A DNA stretch of 64,000 bases from Candidatus Sumerlaeota bacterium. Its GTDB lineage: Bacteria; Sumerlaeota; Sumerlaeia; SLMS01; JAHLLQ01. The notes under the pieces were generated by a model, which was not told where the DNA came from, made no database searches, and saw only the letters and a program-made list of their open reading frames with translations. This document shows, one piece after another, positions 42,495 through 50,942 of this stretch. Made by a program: the position numbers and the translations under genes. Each line of letters starts with the position of its first letter. The first letter of the stretch is position 1. The stretch lies in assembly GCA_030156535.1 (NCBI GenBank), contig JASGMJ010000007.1:62001-126000 (forward strand), given 5' to 3'.

Positions 42495-43582
42495 GCTGCG
42501 GACCCCTGCTCCGGCGGCGGCTGATCGGGCGGAGCATCGGGAACAAGTTGCTGCTGATTGGTACGAATGTAGTACACCCACCGTGCCCAGTCGGCCCCAA
42601 CGGGATCGCCGACAACGACGGCGGCCATGAATCGGTCGAAGGCGTAGTCCGCCTCGGCCAGGGTGCGCTCCAAGCGGTGGAGGAAGCGTCGCCGCAAGGT
42701 GCCCTGAAGTGCCTTCAGAACGAGAGCAATGACGCCAAAGGAGAGGGCGATGGTGAACTCCACGGCGTACCCGGAGAGGAATGCCGGGAGGGGAACCTCC
42801 TTAAAGGGAGACGAAAATGTCCGGACAAGGAGAACGATCACGAACGTCAGAACCCATATCGAAAGAAAGGTCGCGATGATCGTCAGCACGGCTAGCCCCG
42901 CACGCCGCAGGCCGGCCTTCAGCCCCGCGTCCCATGCTGACTCGGCCTGCCACGCAGCCAAACGTGGTTCGAGGCTATTGGTGCGGACACTGGAAATACC
43001 CGAGACTAGGGTGAAGGGGACCAGTTGCGCGACGAGGCAGGTGAGGCTCGCAAAGATGACGTAGCCTCCGATGTGCCACGGGTGTGCGACGTAAAGATAG
43101 AGCCCGAAACCGAGGACAGACAGCAGGAGAACGATGCCGGTCGCCCCGAACTTGGAGGCCTCGCGACGTTCGAGGTAGATTGCTTCGAGAACTTCGCGTC
43201 CCTTCGCTCCCGCCAGCCAGAGGTCGATGGCCGCCTCCTCCATGTAGCCGCTCGTCGAGAACACGCTGCTCAGCCGTGCGGGCAAACGCCCGCCCACGAT
43301 GCGGGTGCGCTGGAATGAGCGCGCGAACAGGGCGGCCAGCCCGGCAACAATCGGAATGGCGCAGCACGACACCAGCCTGAAGAGCACGATCACAGCACCC
43401 ACAAGCCCCAATGCCATGAAGATCTGCATGGGCGGAATGGAGCCGCGCCGCCGCAGGAGGGTTCGCAGCGATCGCGCGTGTTCGGTGCGCCGCAGGCGGA
43501 AAGCCATGAACAGCGCGTTGCTGTCCTCGGCGGCGAGGATCGGGTCGAGCCGGCGCATCCAGGGCGAAAAAGAAGGTTTCAC
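42491..43582 (-). CDS. Polytopic membrane protein of unknown function
   Basis: 363 residues from a GTG at 43582 that has a good GGAGGAA site 4 nt upstream; the ORF track extends 101 residues too far. Hydrophobic helices: IFMALGLVGAVIVLFRLV, CCAIPIVAGLAALF, ATGIVLLLSVLGFGLYLYV, GGYVIFASLTCLVAQLVPFTLV, AVLTIIATFLSIWVLTFVIVLL and AVEFTIALSFGVIALVL. The N-terminal 60 residues (RRLDPILAAEDSNALFMAFRLRRTEHARSL) and C-terminal 90 residues are cytoplasmic-like and charged. No family recognised. It is transcribed against the glycan genes on both sides. Confidence 0.75.
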   Translation of the reverse strand: MKPSFSPWMRRLDPILAAEDSNALFMAFRLRRTEHARSLRTLLRRRGSIPPMQIFMALGLVGAVIVLFRLVSCCAIPIVAGLAALFARSFQRTRIVGGRLPARLSSVFSTSGYMEEAAIDLWLAGAKGREVLEAIYLERREASKFGATGIVLLLSVLGFGLYLYVAHPWHIGGYVIFASLTCLVAQLVPFTLVSGISSVRTNSLEPRLAAWQAESAWDAGLKAGLRRAGLAVLTIIATFLSIWVLTFVIVLLVRTFSSPFKEVPLPAFLSGYAVEFTIALSFGVIALVLKALQGTLRRRFLHRLERTLAEADYAFDRFMAAVVVGDPVGADWARWVYYIRTNQQQLVPDAPPDQPPPEQGSAA

Positions 43583-43823
43583 GATTCCTCCACCGGGCGA
43601 AAGTCTCCCAGGGAGGTGCACGTGGGCAAGGGGCGCTTGAGGGAAATGAATCCGGCTTGTCCGCCGAAACGCACGCCCCGGGGCGCAGCCTCGGCGCGGC
43701 GGTTGCACCGGGCGAGCTTGCGAAGCCCGACGCAACCGCCGTGACGAGGAGGGCGTGGCTTCGGGCCGGGACGTGCGCTTTCCCGTTGCGGCAATTCCTC
43801 CCGCTTCCCAGCGTCCACTCATC

Positions 43824-44552
43824 ATGAATGACTCACCTGCCTCCCCCGCCACCCCGCCTCGCGCCGTCATCCTTTGCGGCGGCAAGGGAACCCGCCTGCG
43901 CCCCTACACCACGGTCCTGCCCAAGCCCCTCGTTCCCATCGGCGACCGCCCCATTCTGGAAGTTGTCCTCGAAGCCCTGCGCTCCGCGGGCTTCACGAAC
44001 GTCACGCTCTGCGTCGGGCATCTCGCGGAACTCATCCGTGCCTTTTTCGGCGACGGCAGCAAGTTCGGACTGAAGATCGACTACGCCATTGAGGACAAGC
44101 CACTCGGCACCATCGGCCCCCTCGCTTTCGTCGAGAATCTGGGCGAGGAATTCCTCGTGATGAACGGCGACGTTCTCACCGACCTCGACCTTCGCACTTT
44201 CTTCCTCAAGCACCTTCGCGGCGGCGCCGACCTCACGGTTGCCACCTACCTGCGCCGCGTGAAAATGGACTTCGGCGTGCTCTCCGCCTACCCGCACAGC
44301 GACTCCGTCCAGGGGTTCAGCGAGAAGCCCACCCATGAGTACGAAGTCTCGATGGGCGTGTACGCCATGAACCGCCGAGTGCTCGGACACTTCGCGCCGG
44401 GCGAGGCCTTTGGCTTCGACGACCTGGTGCTGACGCTGCTCGGCAAGAACCGCCCCGTTCGCCGCGTCCTGCACACGGGCCACTGGCTCGACATCGGCCG
44501 CGTCGAGGACTACGAGGCGGCACAGAACGATCCGCGCTGGGGAACGCCATGA
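43824..44552 (+). CDS. Sugar-1-phosphate nucleotidyltransferase
   Basis: 242 residues from the ATG at 43824 (the track is 23 residues longer). The N-terminal GxGTRLRPYT signature is complete: AVILCGGKGTRLRPYTTVLPKPLVPIGDRPILE. Next come IEDKPLGTIGPL and FLVMNGDVLTDLD with the metal-binding Asp, and later FSEKP and HTGHWLDIGRVEDY. There is no C-terminal left-handed helix or CBS domain. The start of LegB overlaps its stop by 4 nt (ATGA), so it probably makes the nucleotide sugar used by that dehydratase. Confidence 0.9.
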   Translation: MNDSPASPATPPRAVILCGGKGTRLRPYTTVLPKPLVPIGDRPILEVVLEALRSAGFTNVTLCVGHLAELIRAFFGDGSKFGLKIDYAIEDKPLGTIGPLAFVENLGEEFLVMNGDVLTDLDLRTFFLKHLRGGADLTVATYLRRVKMDFGVLSAYPHSDSVQGFSEKPTHEYEVSMGVYAMNRRVLGHFAPGEAFGFDDLVLTLLGKNRPVRRVLHTGHWLDIGRVEDYEAAQNDPRWGTP

Positions 44553-45550
44553 CATTGGAACTGGAAGGCCGCAGGGTACTCGTCACCGGAGCGGGGGGCT
44601 TCATCGCCAGCCACCTGACCGAAGAACTCGCGCGACGCGGCGCCGTCGTGCGCGCCTTCACCCACTACAACGCACGCGCAAGCCGGGGCTGGCTCGACGG
44701 AATCGAGCCCGAGTTGGCCGAACGCATCGAGTTCGCACCAGGCGACATCACCGACGCCCGCAGCGTCCGCGAAGCCGTCGAAGGCTGCGAGTACGTCTGG
44801 CATCTCGCCGCACTCATCGGCATTCCGTACTCCTACGCGGCGCCGATCTCCTATGTGCGGACGAACATCGACGGAACGCTCAACGTTCTCGAAGCGGCAC
44901 GCGATTGCGGCGTGCGCCGCCTGATTCACACGTCGACGAGCGAAGCCTACGGCACCGCGCTCTCCGTCCCCATTTCCGAGGACCACCCGCTGCAGGCGCA
45001 ATCGCCGTACTCCGCCACAAAAATCGCGGCCGACAAACTCGCCGAATCCTACTGGTGCAGCTTCGGCGTTCCCGTTGTCATTGCCCGCCCCTTCAACACC
45101 TTTGGCCCGCGCCAGAGCGCCCGCGCCGTCATCCCCACCATCACGGCGCAACTCCTCGCCGGGCGCGGCCGCCTCGAGCTCGGCGCCCTCTCCCCCACCC
45201 GCGACCTCAACTACGTCGCGAACACGGTGGATGGCATGATCGCCTGTGCCAGCGCCCCCAACGACGCTCTCGGCACCGTCTTTAATCTCGGTTCCGGTCG
45301 AGAGATTTCCATCGCCGATCTTGCCGCGCTGCTCGTGAAGATGACGGGGGCGGATGCGGAGATCGTCTCCGTCGACGAACGTCTCCGCCCCGAGGCCAGC
45401 GAAGTCGAACGCCTCGTCTGCGACGCCTCGCGTGCGCGGCGCCTGCTGAACTGGGAACCGCGCATCTCTCTGGAAGAGGGACTCGAACGCACCATCGAGT
45501 GGCTGCGCGCCAACATGAGTTTCTATCGGCCGGAGGATTACACGCTTTAG
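44549..45550 (+). CDS. NAD-dependent nucleotide-sugar 4,6-dehydratase, LegB-like
   Basis: 333-residue extended SDR. GAGGFIASHL (cofactor loop), HLAALIGIPYSYAAPISYVRTNIDGTLNVL, STSEAYGTA and YSATKIAADKL (YxxxK), then RPFNTFGPRQSARAVIPTI and LSPTRDLNYVANTVDGMI. This set follows LegB, the GDP-GlcNAc 4,6-dehydratase of legionaminic acid synthesis, more closely than GDP-mannose or dTDP-glucose dehydratases. The nucleotide specificity is inferred, not visible. Other leg genes are not in the window. Confidence 0.85.
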   Translation: MTLELEGRRVLVTGAGGFIASHLTEELARRGAVVRAFTHYNARASRGWLDGIEPELAERIEFAPGDITDARSVREAVEGCEYVWHLAALIGIPYSYAAPISYVRTNIDGTLNVLEAARDCGVRRLIHTSTSEAYGTALSVPISEDHPLQAQSPYSATKIAADKLAESYWCSFGVPVVIARPFNTFGPRQSARAVIPTITAQLLAGRGRLELGALSPTRDLNYVANTVDGMIACASAPNDALGTVFNLGSGREISIADLAALLVKMTGADAEIVSVDERLRPEASEVERLVCDASRARRLLNWEPRISLEEGLERTIEWLRANMSFYRPEDYTL

Positions 45551-45614
45551 GGACGGGGCCCCACGCGGAGCCATCATCGCGCCGGTTGAGGACGACAACA
45601 AGAGGAGGGCTTCC

Positions 45615-48600
45615 ATGCTGAAGCGTTTCTTGCCGCTCGCAGTTCTCTGCTTTCTTTGTCTCGCCTGTAATGATGCAGACTCCGAAAACCGCCCCGTGCT
45701 GACGGAGGCGGCACTCATTGCCAAGCCGATTTACGATCAGAGTCCTCCGGCCGAGTGGCCCAATGATGGGATTCTTTATCCGGACGGATCACTGAACCTG
45801 ACCTTCGGGGCGGCGGAGTCGCGCAAGAACCCGGGCCTGGTTATCGAACAGCTCGGAGGAATTCCTGAAGAACTCCAGCCGTACCTGAATCCCCAGGGAC
45901 CTGAAGCCGTTTTCTATCCGTTCTGCGATGCAACCGAGCAGGGAGTCGGACACATACTGACACGCGGCTGGTACCCACTCGGTTCCATCCTCCTGTCTCA
46001 GCAAACCGATGCGAAGCCCGCCGTCGTCATCGATCCCAGCCGGTTGGGCGTGCTTCCGTATGCACGAATGGTCCCGCCTGCCGAACGAAATGCGGCGTAC
46101 TGGGCCGGACACATTCGTTCGTCCGGCGAAGTCCCGCACGACGCGTTTGTTGTGACTGGTGTCTACACGGCTGGCGGCGACGGCAGGGTGATGGCATCGG
46201 TCTTTACACTCTCCCCCGGCTCACAGGAACCCGCTGACCTTCTGGAAGCAGAGCTTGGCGCAGGCGACGACTTCCTCGGCCTTCTTCGCGGACAATGCCG
46301 GGTGGCCACCAACATCATGGATGCGCTTCTTGAACAGGAGCTTGTTCCAAAGCGAAAGGACCAGCCTGCTCCATCGGAGGAACTGCTCAAGGATCAGCTT
46401 GGCCGCGTCATGATCGCGTCGAATTCGATGCACACCTACGCGGTGCAATCGGCTGTAAACCGCGCCCTGCTGCTCGCCCGTGCCTATCCGGGAAGACAGG
46501 AACCTCTGCAGGCGGCTGCCTACGGGATGCTGGCAATGGCCGAACCGCTGTACAGTGAGACGCGGAATTTGTATGGCACCATGCTCGGGCAGGGAGAGGC
46601 ACTGAGCATCATAGCGCTGGCCGAAGTTGGTCTGATCACCAAGCCGGACTCCGTGGCGCTGCGCTTCCTCCTCGGCAAAGCCATTCGCTTTTTTGCCATC
46701 CCCAGCGAGCCTTTGATCTCCGAGGGATTCAACGTCACTGATCTGCCGCCTTGCTGGCGCACATGGGTGCGCTACTCGCGATACGAGTACAACCACATCA
46801 CCCCCGAGCAGGCACAGGTCCTTCCGATGTGGATTGTCCTGTCGAGCTTTACCGACGACCTCTGGTTCCTGGGACAATCCGCCATCCATGAGATGGCCCG
46901 GGGAGCGCTCATGAAGCGAAAGGACACCGACATGATGCCGGTGCTGATCGCCCTGAATGCGGGGTGGCTGGAGGGCGACAAGTTCACAAATCTCGTTTTT
47001 AACGCGAACGAAACACAGTACGAGGACTTGGAGAACTATCTGGCGCTCGCCGTGACCATGGGAGGAGCGAGCAGCAAGTACAAGCGGCTGCGCGAGGAAG
47101 TGATTCGTGACATCGCTGCAGTCAGCGGCGAGCAACGCCTCGGTCCGATTCTCGATGCCGCGGAAGCCGGAGATTACTTCGCCGTGCGCAAGGAACTCGT
47201 TGCCTGGCGCGAAGCATGGATACTCGACGATTCAAGCGGCCTCGTCACAGGAGCCGTTCGCTGGAGCCACCTCGAAAACCCACACTCTTCGACCTATCGT
47301 CTTCTCGGAATCGCGCGCACCCTCGACGACTCCAGCCGCTATGACGAGACCCAGATGACGGCCAGCACCGGTTTTCAGGGGATCGAGTTCACTCCGTGGA
47401 GAAGGTTTCAGTTCGCGCGCGACCGGCTCCCCCTCGGAATCACGCTTTTTGCCGACTTCCTGAAAACCGAATTTGGAAGCCAGGCGATGCTGAAGGACCT
47501 CCTGGTGAAGGCCGGGCCGTTCATCCAGGAAGGGCCGCTCTATGCACTGTGCCAGTGGAGGGCGGTGGCAGAGTATCCGGGCCTCATGCCGGAAGGCTAC
47601 GATGATGTGAAGTTCATGGCGGAGCTGAACGCTCAGTTACCACAGGACGTGCGCTTCCTGCGCGAACTGGCCGAAGCCCACTACGTTCAGCACCGCTACA
47701 CGGAGTGCGTTCCGATCTTCCAAGAGGCCAGCCGTCAGAATCGCTTCAATCCCTACTTTCGCCGTGATCTTGCCTTGTTCTTTCGCGACCATGGGTGTGC
47801 GTCCCTGACCATCCGCTACTACGAGGACTTTGTCTCCCGGGTGCCAACACGCTACGACATCCGCAACGACATGAACTGGTTGAAGGCCCAGATGGGAAGC
47901 ACGGAGGATTTCACCGCCCAGTTCCGCGAACCGGTGGACCGCCTGCCCGGCAACAACCGCTTCTGGATCGACCTTATCAACTATCAGGCTCTCATGCTGA
48001 AGGATTACGATGCTGCCGCGGAGACGGCCGAGGAAGCCGTCCGCTGGATGGGCTTGGATGCAGAACGACTCCGCGTCATGATCGAAATCAAACGCGGAGA
48101 CAAAGAGAAGGCACGCGAAATCCTCGCCGAGACTACGAAACCAAATGCCCGAGGCTCACTCGCCCGGATGAGTTACTACATCAACAAGGCACGAAATTAC
48201 ATGGAACTCGGCGACATGGACAAGGCACGAAAGTACGGCAGAATGGGCGAACAGGAAGAGCCCCATGCCTATATGACGATGCGATTTTTCTCCGAGTTCA
48301 CTCTGAAGAATAGAGACTGGGAAGGGTGCGAAGAGTGGATGACACTCATCAATCAGCGCTATGGACTGACACCTGCTGACATGGCGATCTGGGCAAAGAA
48401 GGCCTGGGGAATGGGAGATCGGGAAGCGGCCGTCACCTATCTGGAAAGGCTGCTGGAGGAAGACCCAAACCGCATGGCGCTCGTGCCGCCACTGATGGAG
48501 TTCTACGCTGAGCGTGGCGAGAAGGAGAGAGCGGAAGCCTTGATGCAACACGCGCTCAACGCACAGACACGGCATCCCGGCCATTTGGAGAAGACACTGA

Positions 48601-48752
48601 GTGCTTACGTGGAACTCTTCCCCGAGCGTGCCGAAGAGATCCGCGCTTCATTGCCGGGAGCCTTGAAGGGTCCGGAGACACTTGAGGAAATCGCCGGCAT
48701 CAGGTTCTCGTCGACACCGATACTCCCGCGAGCAGCGGGCGGAGGTTCATAA
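45615..48752 (+). CDS. Large TPR-like repeat lipoprotein, unknown function
   Basis: 1045 residues with an N-terminal lipoprotein signal (FLPLAVLCFLCLAC, lipobox LACN, Cys about 18). The mature part begins with a unique region (about 20-260), followed by a helical middle and a C-terminal third with TPR-type helix pairs (RYTECVPIFQEASRQNRFNPYF, DYDAAAETAEEAVRWMGLD, DREAAVTYLERLLEEDPNRM, EKERAEALMQHAL). Probably anchored in the outer membrane facing the periplasm, serving as a protein-binding scaffold. Codon use has somewhat lower GC3 than its neighbours. Preceded by GAGGAGG. The stop abuts the stop of the convergent secreted-protein gene. Confidence 0.82.
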   Translation: MLKRFLPLAVLCFLCLACNDADSENRPVLTEAALIAKPIYDQSPPAEWPNDGILYPDGSLNLTFGAAESRKNPGLVIEQLGGIPEELQPYLNPQGPEAVFYPFCDATEQGVGHILTRGWYPLGSILLSQQTDAKPAVVIDPSRLGVLPYARMVPPAERNAAYWAGHIRSSGEVPHDAFVVTGVYTAGGDGRVMASVFTLSPGSQEPADLLEAELGAGDDFLGLLRGQCRVATNIMDALLEQELVPKRKDQPAPSEELLKDQLGRVMIASNSMHTYAVQSAVNRALLLARAYPGRQEPLQAAAYGMLAMAEPLYSETRNLYGTMLGQGEALSIIALAEVGLITKPDSVALRFLLGKAIRFFAIPSEPLISEGFNVTDLPPCWRTWVRYSRYEYNHITPEQAQVLPMWIVLSSFTDDLWFLGQSAIHEMARGALMKRKDTDMMPVLIALNAGWLEGDKFTNLVFNANETQYEDLENYLALAVTMGGASSKYKRLREEVIRDIAAVSGEQRLGPILDAAEAGDYFAVRKELVAWREAWILDDSSGLVTGAVRWSHLENPHSSTYRLLGIARTLDDSSRYDETQMTASTGFQGIEFTPWRRFQFARDRLPLGITLFADFLKTEFGSQAMLKDLLVKAGPFIQEGPLYALCQWRAVAEYPGLMPEGYDDVKFMAELNAQLPQDVRFLRELAEAHYVQHRYTECVPIFQEASRQNRFNPYFRRDLALFFRDHGCASLTIRYYEDFVSRVPTRYDIRNDMNWLKAQMGSTEDFTAQFREPVDRLPGNNRFWIDLINYQALMLKDYDAAAETAEEAVRWMGLDAERLRVMIEIKRGDKEKAREILAETTKPNARGSLARMSYYINKARNYMELGDMDKARKYGRMGEQEEPHAYMTMRFFSEFTLKNRDWEGCEEWMTLINQRYGLTPADMAIWAKKAWGMGDREAAVTYLERLLEEDPNRMALVPPLMEFYAERGEKERAEALMQHALNAQTRHPGHLEKTLSAYVELFPERAEEIRASLPGALKGPETLEEIAGIRFSSTPILPRAAGGGS

Positions 48753-50120
48753 TCAGTTGGTGGTTTCGCGCAGGCTCACGGCATCGACGTAGAAGTACGC
48801 GTTGGTGCCGCCTGTCGTGCCCGTGTGGCCGCACCGGGCGAAGAGCGTGATCGCGCTCCCCGTGGCTGTGACGCTGGTTTGGCAGGGTTGCCAGACGTTG
48901 TCGGTGGTGCCGGTGATGTCCGTGTAAACAACGGAACCGGCCGACGGATTCGTCCCGCCATCAAGGTCGTACCCGAAGCGAACGAATGTCCCGGCCAGCG
49001 TGGACTGGCGCTTGATCTGCGCGCTGATTGTGTATGTCTTGCCGGGTTCGACGGCAACGGTCTGGAAAATGCCGGCATCGACGGGAGACGTGTCGCCCCG
49101 TGCGAAGTACTGCGAATGGGCACCGTCGAAATGATTGATCGACGCGCGGCCGAACGTCATCGCGGCGGAGCCGGGAGCGGTCCAGGACGTCCACGATTCC
49201 GCGACACCGCCGGTGTACGTTCCCTCGAAACTGCCGTTCGCGACCAGATTGTCGCCGGGGTCAATGGGGTACGGATTCGGAATCGGGTAGCGCGAGAACG
49301 TGTTGGCGCCCTCGTCCGTGAGCAGCGGCGCGAGCACGGGATCGGCAAGCACCTGCGCGACCGTCATCACCTGGCCATCGACAATCAGTTCGTTCTCGAT
49401 CAATCGGATGCCGTGGCTGTAATCCTCGTAGGTGGACTCGTGAATGGTGGAAAGCGGCTGGATGTAGGAATCGGTGCGCGTCGGCGTCGCCAACGGATTG
49501 GAATTGTAGAACCAGCCAACGATGGCAACGCGCGCGGGGGAAGGACGCGTGGGAACGATGGGCGTGAGGACGACGTCCTTCTTGATGCCGTCAATGAGGA
49601 GGCCAAGGGGCTGGCCGGCGCGCTTGGATTCAATGGAATCGTTGTTGAGCTTGAAAACAGGGACGGAGTCGATGTCGTAGGTCGAAGGGTTGAAGGTGCT
49701 GGGCGTCAGACGCAGGTCCGAGTTCACGTGCAGATCGATCACGATTTTGCGCGTGGGGAGCGAGCATCCCGCGATGTCGGCGATCTGCTGGCCCAGGGGC
49801 GCTGACATCGGCATGCGGAAGAAGTCGGCATCCGAGCCGATCGCCATATAATCAACGGTGGCATGATAGGTGGCGGTGTGCGTGCCGTGGGTAACGGTGA
49901 TGGGCTTGAGCGTGCGCAGGAAATCAGGGACATTGCCGCGGGCGATCTGGTTGACGACCTCCTGCTCGCGCTCGGTCTCGGTCATGTTGAGGATGCGGTT
50001 GTAGAACTCCGTCCCCGAGATGGCGGCGGCGGGGCGCGGCGGCAGGTCCAGCTTGCCGTTGGGAAAGGCGGTGGGCTCGCCAACGAGCCAGAGGGAAAGG
50101 AGAACGGGGAGAGAGAACAA
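48753..50120 (-). CDS. Secreted protein with carbohydrate-binding-like C-terminal domain
   Basis: 455 residues from a TTG, the only start before an in-frame stop, with GAGG 8 nt upstream. A short signal peptide (LPVLLSLWLVGEPTA) is predicted. Residues 30-290 form an Asp/Thr/Pro-rich module I do not recognise. The C-terminal 150 residues begin NLVANGSFEGTYTGGVAESWTSW and include GKTYTISAQIKR and YFYVDAVSLRE, the layout of CBM4/9-like jelly-roll modules that bind glycans. Likely extracellular or surface exposed. Substrate unknown. Confidence 0.8.
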   Translation of the reverse strand: MFSLPVLLSLWLVGEPTAFPNGKLDLPPRPAAAISGTEFYNRILNMTETEREQEVVNQIARGNVPDFLRTLKPITVTHGTHTATYHATVDYMAIGSDADFFRMPMSAPLGQQIADIAGCSLPTRKIVIDLHVNSDLRLTPSTFNPSTYDIDSVPVFKLNNDSIESKRAGQPLGLLIDGIKKDVVLTPIVPTRPSPARVAIVGWFYNSNPLATPTRTDSYIQPLSTIHESTYEDYSHGIRLIENELIVDGQVMTVAQVLADPVLAPLLTDEGANTFSRYPIPNPYPIDPGDNLVANGSFEGTYTGGVAESWTSWTAPGSAAMTFGRASINHFDGAHSQYFARGDTSPVDAGIFQTVAVEPGKTYTISAQIKRQSTLAGTFVRFGYDLDGGTNPSAGSVVYTDITGTTDNVWQPCQTSVTATGSAITLFARCGHTGTTGGTNAYFYVDAVSLRETTN

Positions 50121-50396
50121 GGGGAAGACCTCAGGCGAAAATCAAACGGCAGCCCTTCGCGGCATTTCGAATTCCAAGTGGATGAGAAGACTCAGCAGGT
50201 CATTGGAATCGATCTTTCGGCCGGAAGTCCCCTGCAGGATTTGCAGCACGGTTTTTTCGTGCTTGTCCATCCGGCCTTGTTTTCCGTACCTGTCATTTGC
50301 TAGCCGACGACAGATTGTCATGACAAGGGTTTCGTAGGACTGACACGTTGCCGTTTGCGCGAGCTTCCAGCCGCATTCTGTTCAGGGAGGCACACG

Positions 50397-50942
50397 ATGA
50401 TCGAACGCGAAACCCAGGATTCCTGGGGCTCCGGACACTCTGCCTTCCAGAAGGCCGGTGCCGGGCTGGGGCTGTTGGTCATCGTGATCGGGCTGGTTCT
50501 CGTTCTGGTGCTCTTTTTCAAGGTGCTCGGGTATCTCAACGATCCGGCGTCCTTCAAGGAGACGTTGGACGGATGGGAAGCCGTGCTGAAGGGGGACGGC
50601 AAGGACGCCGGCAAGATCCGGGTCGAGTTCGGCGAGCCGCAGAGCGGCGCCATCCCCACGAATCAGACGCAGCCGTTCGACATGCCGTTCGAGAGTCTGA
50701 CCATTCCGCTGAATCTCTACCGCCCGGGAGCGGCGGTGCTGGTGCTGCTGATACTGGGACTACTGGCCCGTCTCGCCATTGGGATCATGAAGGGCGGCGG
50801 GCATCTGGTGCAGCTCGCGAATCCCTGGAAGCAGATGTTCGAGCATGCCGTGCGCGACTTCGCCCGCTATCGCACGGGACGCGCAAGAAGGCCGAGGTGG
50901 GAGGGCGACTCCATTCCAGACGAGCCGCCCCCCGGCGCGTAG
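50397..50942 (+). CDS. Small membrane protein of unknown function
   Basis: 181 residues from the ATG at 50397 with GGAGG 6 nt upstream; the ORF track begins 14 residues too early. Two transmembrane helices: GLGLLVIVIGLVLVLVLFFKVL near the N-terminus and GAAVLVLLILGLLARLAIGIM near residue 125. The 65-residue loop between them (FGEPQSGAIPTNQTQPFDMPFESL) is probably extracytoplasmic, and the C-terminus is basic and cytoplasmic. No family recognised. Its stop abuts that of the convergent oxidase gene. Confidence 0.75.
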   Translation: MIERETQDSWGSGHSAFQKAGAGLGLLVIVIGLVLVLVLFFKVLGYLNDPASFKETLDGWEAVLKGDGKDAGKIRVEFGEPQSGAIPTNQTQPFDMPFESLTIPLNLYRPGAAVLVLLILGLLARLAIGIMKGGGHLVQLANPWKQMFEHAVRDFARYRTGRARRPRWEGDSIPDEPPPGA

